Shown: positions 14,138 to 23,853, numbered from the stretch's first letter. The stretch: DNA of 32,274 nt from Bacteroides sp. (GCA_017471925.1 JAFURM010000021.1:1-32274), one strand, 5' to 3'. The notes: generated by a model not told the origin, from the sequence alone. Program-made: numbers and translations.

Positions 14138-16732
14138 ATGAGAAAATCACTGAGGTTCACTTTGACATTGATTGCATGTCTGCTGATGACATGCCTGCAC
14201 GCCGCCGGGAAAGAGCCGGAATATGGCCTGCACATCCAAACATATCCGCTCCCGAATGCCGAATTCACAACGCTGGCATTGGACAATGGCAACAACATCT
14301 CCTTCAAGGGAGAGACACTGACCATGGATTTCAAACTATGGGCACGTCCCGAGAATGTACTCGGCACCGTGTTCCGTGTCATCACCGACAACAACCGTAA
14401 CGTCGACCTGGTGTTCAGCGTAGGAGCTGACAACCAGCGCTTCCCCATGCTGGTGACGGGCGACGGCATACACACCATGCAACAGCCGGTGAAGCAGGAA
14501 ACCTGGCTGCCGGTAAGCCTGACCATCGATGCCGACAAGGGACGCCTGAAACTATCTTTCGGCGAACAAATCATAGAGACAAACTATCCCGAACTGGTCG
14601 GAGCCAAGGGAGCGCGCATCTCCTTCGGCTTCTGCCCCTTCCCAGGCTGGATATTATCGGACATCGCCTCGGTAAACCTGAAGGACATCAAGCTGACATT
14701 GGACAAGAAGAAGATACGCCTGTGGCATCTGGGATGTCATGATGGCAACACCTGCTACGACGAGGTGCAGCGTGCACCGGCCAAGACGACCAACGGCAAC
14801 TGGATGCTGGACCGTCTCATCACCTGGAAGAAGCTCTATGCCGAACGCTTCGACTGCTCCCCCTCCATCGCCTTCGACCCTGCCATGAACACATTCTACA
14901 TTGCCATGGACAGCAAGGAGTTGTACGTGTTCCATGCCACCGAGCGGGTGAGCGACACGCTGCGCATCCGGGGCGGCGAGATGGTGGCCAACTATCCCAA
15001 CCAGATGATTTACCTGGAAGGCAAAGGCAAGGAGAAGGGACAACTGCTCTCCTTCAACCTGACGGAACAGAGCTTCTCACCCTTCGACCCCGACAGACAG
15101 GTATGGAAAAGCAACCGCCCCGCAGAGCGGGAGACGGAGTACTGGAACAACTCCATGGTGTGGAATCCCGCAGACAAGTCACTCATCAGCTTCGGCGGCT
15201 ATGCACAATATCACTACAACAACAAACTGATCAGTTTCTACCCCTTCAGTCCCGAGAAGGAGCCGTCCGAATATACCCTTACGGAGATTGCACCGCGCCA
15301 CTCGTCCGCATCCATACTCGTGGGCGATATGCTCTATATCTTCGGCGGACGCGGATGCCCCACAGGACGACAGGAACTCTCACCACGCAATTACTATGAC
15401 TTCTACAGCGTGAACCTCACCACCCGCCAAGTGACCAAGTACTGGGAACTGGAGGGCCGTCCCGAACACGGTGAGTTCACCCCCGGCGAGAACCTGATTT
15501 ACGACAAGGAGAACGACTGTTTCTATGCCTTCGCCTCCCAGCGCGGCGGCATCCTCATCAAGATAAACAAGAAGGAGGCACGGATGGAACAGATGTCCCT
15601 GCCCATAGGTATCCAGTTCGACTCACACTACCTCTACAGCGACCTCTTCTACTCGCCCACGCAAAAGAAGCTCTATGTGGTGACCCACAAGGCGCAAGTG
15701 TTGCAGAAGAATGCCGACATAGACATCTATGAACTGGCCTACCCGCCCATCCCGGCCTCCATGTTTGTGCAGACGGCTCCCCAGGCCGAAGCCTCCAGCG
15801 AGAGCGACGTTCCTGATTTGGTCATCTGGTGTGCCGTTCTCCTGATTCTCATCAGTCTCATCTATTATTATATAAGGAAGAGACAGCATGGCAAGGGCCC
15901 GACTGCATCGGCCGCCACTGCGGAGAAGGCTACAGCCTCATCAGCCGCCACCGATGAGGAGAAGGGAGAAAACAAGCTGGAAATCTCTGCAAACGAACCC
16001 GAAGCACTGAACAACTACGACTTCTCCCGACAGTGCGTCTGCTTCTTCGGCGGGTTCAAGGTTATTGACCGCAACGGCGCAGACATCACCATGTCCTTTA
16101 CGCCCATCCTGAAATACCTGCTCATCCTGCTCATCCTCTACACTGCCAAGGACTCCAAGGGTATCAACGGCAACAAGCTGATTCAGCTGTTGTGGTTCGA
16201 CAAGTCGGAAGAGTCGGCCAAGAACAACCGGAACGTCTACATGAGCAAACTGCGCACCCTGCTGAGCGAGGTGGGCGACGTGAAGATTGGCAACAAGAAT
16301 GGTTTCTGGAACATCCAGTTCGAGAACGGCACCCTCTGCGACTATATGGAGGCGCAACAGCTCTATCGCGAGCACGACAGCAAGAACCTGGAGAAGCTGC
16401 TGGAACTGTTGCTGCGCGGCGTGATGCTGCCCAACGTAGAGACCGAATGGGTGGACACCTTCAAGAACCAGTTCTCGGACAGCACCATCGACCTGCTGAG
16501 CCGGATAGTGAAGCAAGAAGAGCTGTCGGACAACATGCGCCTGAAGGTGGCCGACGTCCTCTTCCAGCACGACTGCATCAGCGAGGAGGCATTGCAGGTG
16601 AAATGCCGCATCCTCTGCAAACAAGGCAAGAAAGGACTGGCCAAGACCATCTACGACACCTTCTGCAAGGAGTATCTCACCATCCTCAACACGGAATACC
16701 CGCACACCCTGACCGAACTGATTGGGGAGTAA
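14138..16732 (+). CDS. Transmembrane one-component regulator: kelch-like sensor, TM helix, SARP-like winged helix
   Basis: 864 residues. The signal peptide (MRKSLRFTLTLIACLLMTCLHA) leads into a periplasmic part. Residues about 30-190 look like a concanavalin/LamG-type beta sandwich. Residues about 225-545 contain kelch-type repeats (LISFGGYAQYHYN, LYIFGGRG, FYAFASQRGG), a likely beta-propeller. One TM helix follows (VIWCAVLLILISLIYYYI, 562-579, then RKRQ). After a Ser/Ala/Thr linker, residues about 632-730 form a SARP/OmpR-like winged helix (CFFGGFKVID, ILKYLLILLILYTAKD, LIQLLWFDKSEESAKNNRNV, YMSKLRTLLSEVG). The C-terminal 130 residues are helical and BTAD/TPR-like. No kinase or receiver domain is present, so sensing and DNA binding are in one chain. 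The convergent GH2 gene is a possible target. Confidence 0.82.
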   Translation: MRKSLRFTLTLIACLLMTCLHAAGKEPEYGLHIQTYPLPNAEFTTLALDNGNNISFKGETLTMDFKLWARPENVLGTVFRVITDNNRNVDLVFSVGADNQRFPMLVTGDGIHTMQQPVKQETWLPVSLTIDADKGRLKLSFGEQIIETNYPELVGAKGARISFGFCPFPGWILSDIASVNLKDIKLTLDKKKIRLWHLGCHDGNTCYDEVQRAPAKTTNGNWMLDRLITWKKLYAERFDCSPSIAFDPAMNTFYIAMDSKELYVFHATERVSDTLRIRGGEMVANYPNQMIYLEGKGKEKGQLLSFNLTEQSFSPFDPDRQVWKSNRPAERETEYWNNSMVWNPADKSLISFGGYAQYHYNNKLISFYPFSPEKEPSEYTLTEIAPRHSSASILVGDMLYIFGGRGCPTGRQELSPRNYYDFYSVNLTTRQVTKYWELEGRPEHGEFTPGENLIYDKENDCFYAFASQRGGILIKINKKEARMEQMSLPIGIQFDSHYLYSDLFYSPTQKKLYVVTHKAQVLQKNADIDIYELAYPPIPASMFVQTAPQAEASSESDVPDLVIWCAVLLILISLIYYYIRKRQHGKGPTASAATAEKATASSAATDEEKGENKLEISANEPEALNNYDFSRQCVCFFGGFKVIDRNGADITMSFTPILKYLLILLILYTAKDSKGINGNKLIQLLWFDKSEESAKNNRNVYMSKLRTLLSEVGDVKIGNKNGFWNIQFENGTLCDYMEAQQLYREHDSKNLEKLLELLLRGVMLPNVETEWVDTFKNQFSDSTIDLLSRIVKQEELSDNMRLKVADVLFQHDCISEEALQVKCRILCKQGKKGLAKTIYDTFCKEYLTILNTEYPHTLTELIGE

Positions 16733-16774
16733 GCAAAAAGGATATAATCTGAACACACTTTTCAGGGCTTTTCA

Positions 16775-16881
16775 CCATACATGTGTGGTCCGTGGACCAC
16801 ACATGTATGGACGACGGACCACACATGTATGGACGACGGACCACACGTGTATGGACGATGGACCACACGTGTATGGACGAT
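16775..16881. repeat. 22-bp tandem repeats led by a 17-bp perfect palindrome
   Basis: Four 22-bp units run head to tail at 16794-16815, 16816-16837, 16838-16859 and 16860-16881. The first two are identical and the last two share the changes CATG to CGTG and GAC to GAT. A degenerate fifth unit continues to about 16905. The first unit is mirrored by CCATACATGTGTGGTCC (16775-16791), which pairs perfectly with 16794-16810 across two bases. The array lies between convergent genes. Confidence 0.85.
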
Positions 16882-16924
16882 GGGCTATACGTATAGGGGC
16901 ACAAGGCCATACGTATCTACTTAT

Positions 16925-17003
16925 TTTCAGGCACGGATTACACGGGATTTCGCGGTTGTCAGCACATACAAACCATAGAAATCCGTACAATCCGTGCCTG
17001 AAA
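16925..17003. repeat. Inverted repeat with 15-bp perfect arms (GGCACGGATT type)
   Basis: TTTCAGGCACGGATT (16925-16939) is the exact reverse complement of AATCCGTGCCTGAAA (16989-17003), and pairing continues imperfectly inward (CGGGATTTC with GAAATCCG). The AATCCGTG word recurs in intergenic repeats of Bacteroides as I remember them. It probably serves as, or started as, a bidirectional terminator between the kelch-SARP and GH2 genes. Confidence 0.75.
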
Positions 17004-17059
17004 TATCAATGATTGCTCTATGAACACAGTTTCTATCCTTCCACAAGAAAGTGCGTACC

Positions 17060-20000
17060 CTATTCCATGGGAATGAAGGAAGCCTTCAGCAGCGGGAGGA
17101 AGTCGTTGCGATTGTCACAGCGGAAGTAGGCCGAGAAGTCGCGCAGGCGGTCGGCAGGGAGCTGGATGGTCAGTCTGTTCCATCCTTGCAGCAGGGGCAG
17201 TTCCTTATAGAGCACCTCCTCATTGTTCCGACGGTCCATCTTATAGGGCTTGCCATTGATGGAGAGCGCAGCGGCACCGGGCTTCATCACCAGGCTCAGC
17301 TTGGGCATATTGGGCTCTATCAGCAGGTCGTCCAACGGACGCGGACTGAAGACGTAGATGTCCACGGAGGCCGATGCGTCCTGCTTCTGCATCTTCCGGA
17401 CGGTAGCGGCGGGGAAGTGAAGCTGTCCGTCGCGCAGGAAGAACATCTCTTCGCCATTGGCCTCCACCTTGCTGCAGGGCACGCCGGCATTCTTCAGCAC
17501 AGCGGCCAGCGTATGGAAGCCCTTCTCGGAATTGGCAAACTCGGTCAGGGTGCTGACATAGTAGGACGCATTGCCCTGACGGCATTTCACGAAGACCGGT
17601 GTGGCGGCCGTACATTCATACTCGCTGCGCAGCACGCCGGCAGTCTTCAGCTCTTCGGGGCGTTTGTTCCACTTGCGCCAGTCGGTCTTGCAGGCGTGGA
17701 GCAGCACCTCGCCCTCGTCCACCAGCTGTCCCTTCAGCGTGTAGCGGGCAGCATGGGCACGCTGCAGTTCGCAGAAGTAGAAGTCGGAGTTGTTCAGCCC
17801 GCGCATCCATGACTTCTGCACCGGCAGGAAGGAGGAGCGTTCCAGGCGGTCCACAGCCACCGGCAAGGGCAGCAGGCGGTTGTAGCACTCCACCTGTTCG
17901 GGCACCAGTCCCCAAATCCAGATGTCTGCACCCTTGTCTGCATGGCGGCGCAGCTGTTCCATCTCTTTCGCGGTAGGCGTATAGCTGCCGTCCACGACAT
18001 ACAGCAACCCTACAGGGAGGCTCGCTCTCGCAGCGAACTTCACTCCCTGTGTCTCCATGAGTTGCTTAACGTTGCTATTTTGATTACCTATGAAAACTAT
18101 CTCTTTGTAAGCAGCGGCCGGCACGGCTTCTGCTGCATCGACATGCTGTTTCTCCACCTCGGCATAGGGCGACCAGGCCGGCGCACCCGGCGCGTTGGCT
18201 GCCCGCATGGCTTCATAGAGAGGCCAGGGGTCGAAGAGCGGCAAGGCAGGGTCATAGCCGGGATTGAAGGTGGTACAGTAGGGTCCCACCCGTTCGGGCT
18301 GGATGCCGGGCACACCCTCCCGATAGTCACTGAAGAAGACGCCGTCGGTCGCCAGCGAAGGGGCGGACGTCAGGTCGCGCTTGCCTAACGGCAGCGGTTT
18401 CAGGGCATACCACACCATGTTGAACACCGTGCTGTAGGAAGCCCCCATGCGGCGTTGGTTGGCGATGAGGTTGTAACATTCGTTGGCCAGTCCCTCCATG
18501 CGTCCCTCCTGGGATTCATAGGCCCGCTCGCCGTTGTAGACGGAGACCTGCTCGGGGGTGCCATAGTAGGCCATGCTGTGTTCGCCGATGCCCCAGGGCT
18601 TGCCGATTTCTATCCAGTGCTTCATGGAGTTCATGTCGCCATAGTGGCCCACGGTGACGGGCAGGATGCCGTTGCCGTCGTCCTCGCCGTCCGAGGAAAT
18701 CCAAGGCCGCGTAGGGTCACACTCGCGCACGATGTCGCGCCACTCCTCCCAAGCCTTCAGCTGTCCGGGCATCAGGTCGGGACGATTGAATACATGCAGG
18801 ATGACGGGCTTGTTCTCGTTGCTGATGCTCCATCCGAAGACCGAAGCATGGTTGCGGTCGCGCATCACGAAGCGGCGCAGATGTTCCTTAGAGGCTTTCC
18901 AGAAGTGGTCGGAGTCCAGTTTGGGACCACCGTCGCTGGCCCAGTTGGCCGTCTCGTTCAGCACACAGATGCCCATCTCGTCGGCCATGTCCAGGTAGAA
19001 GCGGGGATAGACCTGTGCATGGGGGCGCACGGCATTGCCGTTCATCCCCTTGATGGCCGTAAACCAGGCCCAGGCATAGCGACGGGTCATCTGGGGCACA
19101 CCCATGAAGTGCCATGAGTCTCCGTGCAGGGCATAGGGCTTGCCGTTCAGGCAGTGGGTCGTGCCCTGCAGGGTCCATTCGCGCCAGCCGAAGCGTTCAT
19201 ACTTGGTGTCCACCACCTGCTTCTTCTGCTTCAGGGAGAGCAGCAGGGCGTAGAGATTGGGCTGTTCGGGTGTCCAGTATTTCAGTACCTCCTCGCCCAC
19301 CGGAAGTTGCAGGGTCACCTGCCGCACGGCATCGGGTTCAATGGCCACACGGGTCTCGGGCAGGGTCATGGCCACACGGCCCAGTTCCCAGGCAGGCACC
19401 GGAGCCGATATGACATCCGTTCCGGCCAGGTTGAGCCATTCGGAGATGTCACCGCCCAGGCGGACATCGGCCCGCTGCGACGTATGGTTGCGCACGGTCA
19501 CTTCCAGTTCCAGTATGCCCCGGCCCACCAACGGTTTCACGAACACATCTTCTATATGGAGTTTGGGGAGTGCCTGCAGATAGACATCCTGCCAGATGCC
19601 GGCAATATGATAGCCCCACATGGAGCCGGCCGGAACAATGCGGCGTCCCACCGTGGAGTTGTCTTCAAAGAGCGACTGGCTGCGTACACCCACCAGCACC
19701 TCGGCCTGTTCGCCGGGGCTGACCAGCGAGGTCACGTCCAGGCTGAAGGGAAGGAAGAGGTCGAAGTTCTCCCCGGCCTTCTGTCCGTTCACATAGACCA
19801 CCGTCTGTCCGGCAACAGCCTCAAAGTGCAGCCGGATGGCCTGCCCCTCCCAGTCGGCGGGCACGTCCACCACCTTCTTCATCCAGGCCATCTTCACCTC
19901 CTCCCACTCACGCGGATACGAGGGATAGTTGCGATGGTCGGGGCCTTCCAGGTTGCGGTAGGCAAAGGCATTGATGTTCCAGGGAGAGGGAATCTTGATG

Positions 20001-20347
20001 CGGGCTGTGCTCCAAGCCTCTGCACGGGGCAGGGGCAGTTCGGGCGCGATGCCCTTGCCCTGCACGTAGTCGCTCGGAAGGGAGACGGGCTGGAACTCCC
20101 AATAGCCGTTCAGGCAAATCTCCTGACGGTAAGGCTTCTCCAGTCGGTTCACCAGCCCCTCAGAGGGAGCGAAAGGGAAAGGGAACACAAGCCGAGCATC
20201 CTGCCAATCGTTTTTCGCAGAGTCTTCAGAGTTAGGAATAAGGGCATGTTGCGCAGCACACAAGGCCTGTGTCTGTTCCCTGTTCTCGGTTGCATGTACT
20301 CTCGCAGCACAACAAACGAGCAAACCAATTAATAAAAGTTTCTTCAT
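17060..20347 (-). CDS. Secreted glycoside hydrolase family 2 enzyme (beta-galactosidase/glucuronidase-like)
   Basis: I start at the second ATG (20347), giving 1095 residues and signal peptide MKKLLLIGLLVCCAARVHA. An ATG two codons upstream is possible. The GH2 layout is clear: sugar-binding jelly roll (about 75-280; ICLNGYWEF, IPSPWNINAFAYRN), immunoglobulin-like domain, then a TIM barrel with acid/base Glu511 in GWSISNEN and nucleophile Glu589 in WGIGEHS. About 400 residues after the barrel are accessory beta-rich domains ending near residue 1095. It would cleave beta-linked sugars from glycans in the periplasm or at the surface; substrate cannot be read from sequence. No SusC/SusD pair is nearby. 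A near-consensus -7 box (TTCCTTTG on the minus strand, 20393-20400) lies upstream. Confidence 0.88.
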   Translation of the reverse strand: MKKLLLIGLLVCCAARVHATENREQTQALCAAQHALIPNSEDSAKNDWQDARLVFPFPFAPSEGLVNRLEKPYRQEICLNGYWEFQPVSLPSDYVQGKGIAPELPLPRAEAWSTARIKIPSPWNINAFAYRNLEGPDHRNYPSYPREWEEVKMAWMKKVVDVPADWEGQAIRLHFEAVAGQTVVYVNGQKAGENFDLFLPFSLDVTSLVSPGEQAEVLVGVRSQSLFEDNSTVGRRIVPAGSMWGYHIAGIWQDVYLQALPKLHIEDVFVKPLVGRGILELEVTVRNHTSQRADVRLGGDISEWLNLAGTDVISAPVPAWELGRVAMTLPETRVAIEPDAVRQVTLQLPVGEEVLKYWTPEQPNLYALLLSLKQKKQVVDTKYERFGWREWTLQGTTHCLNGKPYALHGDSWHFMGVPQMTRRYAWAWFTAIKGMNGNAVRPHAQVYPRFYLDMADEMGICVLNETANWASDGGPKLDSDHFWKASKEHLRRFVMRDRNHASVFGWSISNENKPVILHVFNRPDLMPGQLKAWEEWRDIVRECDPTRPWISSDGEDDGNGILPVTVGHYGDMNSMKHWIEIGKPWGIGEHSMAYYGTPEQVSVYNGERAYESQEGRMEGLANECYNLIANQRRMGASYSTVFNMVWYALKPLPLGKRDLTSAPSLATDGVFFSDYREGVPGIQPERVGPYCTTFNPGYDPALPLFDPWPLYEAMRAANAPGAPAWSPYAEVEKQHVDAAEAVPAAAYKEIVFIGNQNSNVKQLMETQGVKFAARASLPVGLLYVVDGSYTPTAKEMEQLRRHADKGADIWIWGLVPEQVECYNRLLPLPVAVDRLERSSFLPVQKSWMRGLNNSDFYFCELQRAHAARYTLKGQLVDEGEVLLHACKTDWRKWNKRPEELKTAGVLRSEYECTAATPVFVKCRQGNASYYVSTLTEFANSEKGFHTLAAVLKNAGVPCSKVEANGEEMFFLRDGQLHFPAATVRKMQKQDASASVDIYVFSPRPLDDLLIEPNMPKLSLVMKPGAAALSINGKPYKMDRRNNEEVLYKELPLLQGWNRLTIQLPADRLRDFSAYFRCDNRNDFLPLLKASFIPME

Positions 20348-20506
20348 AAGCATTATTTAATGTAAGAGTTAGGAATGTCGGTTATTCGTTTGCAAAGGAA
20401 AGGGGAAAGACTTAAAGAAGGGGTTTAAAACGGATTAATCAAACATTAAAATTCGCTTAATGCCGCTTTTTCCATGCAAAAACAGAGGTTTGACAGATAA
20501 ATACAT

Positions 20507-20514
20507 TACATTTG
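20507..20514 (+). promoter_or_regulatory. -7 promoter box for proA
   Basis: TACATTTG matches TAnnTTTG and lies 70 bp before the proA start codon. The nearest TTTG (20489-20492) is only 14 bp upstream, too close for a standard -33 element. Confidence 0.45.
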
Positions 20515-20584
20515 CCCCCGAAAGGAGGAAAAGCCTCTTCCTCCATACGTCAAACCATCGTATTCATTTAAAAAAACCACTGCA

Positions 20585-21835
20585 ATGAAAAACCTGAACG
20601 AAACCCTTGCCGCCGTGCAGTCTGCCGGTCGGGACCTGCTCGTCTTGAACGAAGCGGACATAAACCGCATACTGCTCGACATTGCCGACGCCACCCTGCA
20701 GCAAAGCGACTATATCCTGGAAGAGAACCGCCGGGACCTGGAGCGCATGAGCCCCGAAGACCCCAAGTATGACCGTCTGAAGCTGACGCCCGAACGTCTG
20801 CAGGCCATTGCGGACGACACCCGCAACGTAGCCTCTCTGCCCTCCCCCTTAGGACGGGTGCTGAAGGAGAACATCCTGCCCAACGGGCTGAAGATTCGCC
20901 GCATCAGCGTTCCCTTCGGCGTGATAGGCATCATCTATGAGGCACGCCCCAACGTGAGTTTCGACGTCTCGGCCCTCTGCCTGAAGAGCGGCAATGCCTG
21001 CGTCCTGAAAGGAGGAAGCGATGCCGACTATTCCAACAGGGCCATCGTGAACGTCATCCATCAGGTGCTGAAGAAGCACCACATAGACCCGCATGTCGTG
21101 GAACTGTTGCCCGCCACCCGCGAAGCCACCGCCGAACTGCTGCACGCACGCAAGTACGTGGACCTCATCATACCGCGAGGCAGCAGCAACCTCATCAACT
21201 TTGTGCGCGAGAATGCCTCCGTTCCGGTCATCGAGACGGGAGCCGGCATCTGCCACGCCTACTTTGACCGCTATGGCGACCTGAAGAAGGGCATCGCCAT
21301 CGTGAACAACGCCAAGACCCGCCGCGTCAGCGTGTGCAACGCCCTGGACTGCCTGCTCATCGATGTGGACCGCCTGAGCGACCTGCCCGCACTCTGCCAG
21401 CCGTTGGCCGAGAGCAAGGTCATCATCTATGCCGACACAGCGGCTCATGCCGTCCTGCAAGGGCACTATCCCGACCAACTGCTGCAAAAGGCTTCCGAGG
21501 AAGACTATGGCCGGGAGTTTCTGGACTACAAGATGGCTGTGAAGACCGTTGCGGACATCTGGGAGGCCCTGACCCACATCGCGACCTACAGCTCCAAGCA
21601 CAGCGAATGCATCATCACCGAAGACGAGGACCACAAGCATCTCTTCACCCGTGAGGTGGATGCCGCCTGCGTCTACGTCAACGCACCCACCTCCTTCACC
21701 GACGGAGCACAGTTCGGACTGGGCGCCGAAATCGGCATCAGCACCCAGAAACTTCATGCACGCGGCCCCATGGCCTTAGAAGAGATTACCACCTACAAAT
21801 GGGTCATCGAGGGAGAAGGACAAATCAGAAAATAA
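20585..21835 (+). CDS. proA: Glutamate-5-semialdehyde dehydrogenase (gamma-glutamyl phosphate reductase)
   Basis: 416 residues, full length for ProA. It reduces gamma-glutamyl phosphate with NADPH in proline synthesis. Family landmarks are [16 protein letters not shown]-like ([17 protein letters not shown], about 108-124), [41 protein letters not shown], and the catalytic cysteine at residue 251 in [14 protein letters not shown]. The C-terminus has [26 protein letters not shown] split across the usual NADP-site region. proB is not in the window. The polysaccharide deacetylase gene begins 23 bp after the stop, so the two are probably cotranscribed. The transcarbamylase of arginine synthesis lies 2.2 kb downstream, a proline/arginine grouping seen in Bacteroides. 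Confidence 0.95.
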   Translation: MKNLNETLAAVQSAGRDLLVLNEADINRILLDIADATLQQSDYILEENRRDLERMSPEDPKYDRLKLTPERLQAIADDTRNVASLPSPLGRVLKENILPNGLKIRRISVPFGVIGIIYEARPNVSFDVSALCLKSGNACVLKGGSDADYSNRAIVNVIHQVLKKHHIDPHVVELLPATREATAELLHARKYVDLIIPRGSSNLINFVRENASVPVIETGAGICHAYFDRYGDLKKGIAIVNNAKTRRVSVCNALDCLLIDVDRLSDLPALCQPLAESKVIIYADTAAHAVLQGHYPDQLLQKASEEDYGREFLDYKMAVKTVADIWEALTHIATYSSKHSECIITEDEDHKHLFTREVDAACVYVNAPTSFTDGAQFGLGAEIGISTQKLHARGPMALEEITTYKWVIEGEGQIRK

Positions 21836-21858
21836 ACATCAATAAAACATACTGCACC

Positions 21859-22596
21859 ATGAGACACCTCTTTATATATATAGCCACTGCCGCCATGAGT
21901 CTGCTGACCATGAGCGCCTGTTCCGGCAAGAAGGGACAGCAAGAGAACCCCGCCAACGAAACGGTGGAGAAGAAGATTGCCGTACTGAGCTTTGACGACG
22001 GCCCCAACACCACGACCACCGTCCAGATGCTGGACATGCTGCAGAAGCATGGGGTCGTAGGCTCCTTCTTCGTCATCGGAAAGAACATCAACGAAGAGAG
22101 TGCCCGGGTCATGAAGCGGGCGCATGACATGGGGTGTGACATCCAGAACCACTCGCGCACCCACAGCAACATGGCCACGATGAAGGCCGGAGAGCTGCAG
22201 GCGGAAATCGCCTATACGGACAGTCTCGTGGAGCACTATATCGGCGTGAAGCCCACCTTCTTCCGCCCGCCCTACATCAGCGTCAGCCCGCTGATGTACG
22301 AGAGCATCGGCCTACCCTTCATCTGTGGTGTGGGCTGCACCGACTGGGAGGATGAGGTGACCACCGCACAGCGGGCCGAAACCATGCTGAAGAGTGCCGC
22401 CGACGGCATCATCTTCCTGCTGCACGACTTTGAAGGAAACGCTCAGACCGTTGCCGCCCTGGACATCGTCATCCCCCGCCTGAAGGAACAGGGATACGAG
22501 TTCGTCACCGTCAGCGAACTGTTCCGCCGCAAGGGAGTCACTCCGCAAAGAGGCGTGCTGCACAGTCTGGTGGGTGCAGAACAGGCAGCAGAATAG
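21859..22596 (+). CDS. Lipoprotein polysaccharide deacetylase (NodB/CE4 fold)
   Basis: Start chosen at the ATG at 21859, which gives a lipoprotein signal (lipobox TMSAC, Cys21); an upstream ATG would overlap proA. 245 residues. Metal and catalytic motifs of carbohydrate esterase family 4 are present: SFDDGPN (44-50, Asp46/47), NHSRTH (97-102, His98 and His102), RPPY (136-139) and LLHD (187-190, His189). It would deacetylate N-acetylated glycans, possibly peptidoglycan or an envelope polysaccharide. The residues after the cysteine (SGKKGQQ) are not acidic, so a periplasmic rather than surface location is more likely. Linked to proA by a 23-bp gap. Confidence 0.9.
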   Translation: MRHLFIYIATAAMSLLTMSACSGKKGQQENPANETVEKKIAVLSFDDGPNTTTTVQMLDMLQKHGVVGSFFVIGKNINEESARVMKRAHDMGCDIQNHSRTHSNMATMKAGELQAEIAYTDSLVEHYIGVKPTFFRPPYISVSPLMYESIGLPFICGVGCTDWEDEVTTAQRAETMLKSAADGIIFLLHDFEGNAQTVAALDIVIPRLKEQGYEFVTVSELFRRKGVTPQRGVLHSLVGAEQAAE

Positions 22597-22646
22597 CTCC
22601 ACCACCCCACACCAATCACCGTCAGCGTCAGCAGCTCACCCCCCTG

Positions 22647-23828
22647 TCAGAAGACCGGAATCGTATAGACCAAACCCAGGGAAACCCGTTGCGTATCATA
22701 GCTGCGGGCGCCCAGGGCCTGAGCACGTTCCGTCATGCCATAATGCTTGTAGAGGAGGTGGAAGAAGATGAGCAGTTCGCTGTTCTTCATGGGGAAATAC
22801 TCGGCACAGGCCTGAAAGTTCCACGTGCGGCGGTAGGCTCCCTCTTCGTAAGGACCGTTGGTTTTGTAGACCCCGCCGGTCTCGTAGGCTCCCTTCAGGT
22901 AGAGGTTCCAGTGGGAGTGGATGCGATAGTCCACATTGGCGATGGTGGTGAGATAGGAGACATGCTGGGCCGTCACGCCACCACCGGGACGGGCGGCCGA
23001 CAGTTCGCTGACCATGCCCTTGCTGTCCACACCCTCACGCGAATACATCAGGTCCACATAGGCCAACAGGGGACCACGCTTCCACACATTGCCGCAAGTG
23101 AGATAGAGAATGCCCCGCTTGTCGGCCAGCTGTCCGTAAGAGGCGGAGTAGCGCAGGTTCAGGGCCTTGTCACAGAAATAGGCATCCCAGTTCAGCGTGC
23201 CCAGCAAAGGGGCCTTCACCTTCTCCACCCCTTCGGGGCGGCCATAGAGGAAGGAGGCTTCATCGCCGTCGCTACGGTTGTTCACCACCTGCATGGTCAG
23301 GGTCTGCGTCTCGCTGAAGGCATAGTTTCCCGACACGCCGGCCTGCCAGCAGGCCAGGTTGTTGTTGAAGTCGGAGAACTCACGCACCTTGATGGGATTC
23401 ACCCAATATTCATAGCCACCCAGTTCGATGGCCTGCTTGCCCACCGTCAGGGCAAAGCGCGGCGAGACCTGCCACTTCACCAGGGCACACTCGATGGAGG
23501 AAGAGAGGTTGTCTAAGGCATGAGGATTGCTGTACTTGTTGTACGACTGCCGAAAGTGGTAGGAGAAGTTCTTGTCGAACTCGCCCAATATCTCCAGGCG
23601 CACTCCGTTCAGTTTGAAAGCCGCCTCATCCAAGGCACCATCGGTAAAGTCTCCGGCCAGGGAGGTGTAGAACTGCAGGTTCATGTTGCTGGAGTTGATG
23701 CGCTTCTCGCCCTTACTGACGCGTTCCAGCAGGGTCTTGCCGGTGTCGGGTTGCAACAACGGCTCTTGCGCGGCAAGAGGAGAGAAGAGACACAGCAGGG
23801 GAAGGAGGATTCGGCATGTTTTCATCAT
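22647..23828 (-). CDS. Phosphate-selective porin O/P-like outer-membrane protein
   Basis: 393 residues from the ATG at 23828; the next codon is also ATG. The reading frame is open much further upstream, but only this start gives a signal peptide (MMKTCRILLPLLCLFSPLAAQ), and it sits just after the -7 box at 23854-23861. The mature protein is a barrel, with VKWQVSPRFALTVGKQAIELGGYEYWVNP divided here as VKWQVSPRFALTVGK and QAIELGGYEYWVNP, AYFPMKNSELLIFFHLLY, and a final VSLGLVYTIPVF ending in Phe. This fits the OprO/OprP family of anion-selective porins. Real substrate unknown. It is divergent from the transcarbamylase gene and convergent with the deacetylase gene. Confidence 0.8.
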   Translation of the reverse strand: MMKTCRILLPLLCLFSPLAAQEPLLQPDTGKTLLERVSKGEKRINSSNMNLQFYTSLAGDFTDGALDEAAFKLNGVRLEILGEFDKNFSYHFRQSYNKYSNPHALDNLSSSIECALVKWQVSPRFALTVGKQAIELGGYEYWVNPIKVREFSDFNNNLACWQAGVSGNYAFSETQTLTMQVVNNRSDGDEASFLYGRPEGVEKVKAPLLGTLNWDAYFCDKALNLRYSASYGQLADKRGILYLTCGNVWKRGPLLAYVDLMYSREGVDSKGMVSELSAARPGGGVTAQHVSYLTTIANVDYRIHSHWNLYLKGAYETGGVYKTNGPYEEGAYRRTWNFQACAEYFPMKNSELLIFFHLLYKHYGMTERAQALGARSYDTQRVSLGLVYTIPVF

Positions 23829-23853
23829 ATCACATTCAGGGTTTGTATTTCCG

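Noticed and set aside
16775-16905. CRISPR array
   Set aside because: The 22-bp units are contiguous with no spacers between them, and no cas gene is nearby.
16686-17012. Open frames with repeated HTCMDDGPHVYG-like peptides on both strands
   Set aside because: They are translations of the 22-bp DNA repeat. The period is not a multiple of three, so frames shift between units, and no start context or homology is visible.
17060-20347. Polysaccharide utilisation locus around the GH2 gene
   Set aside because: No SusC/SusD-like pair or further glycosidase is adjacent, so only an isolated GH2 gene with a possible regulator can be supported.
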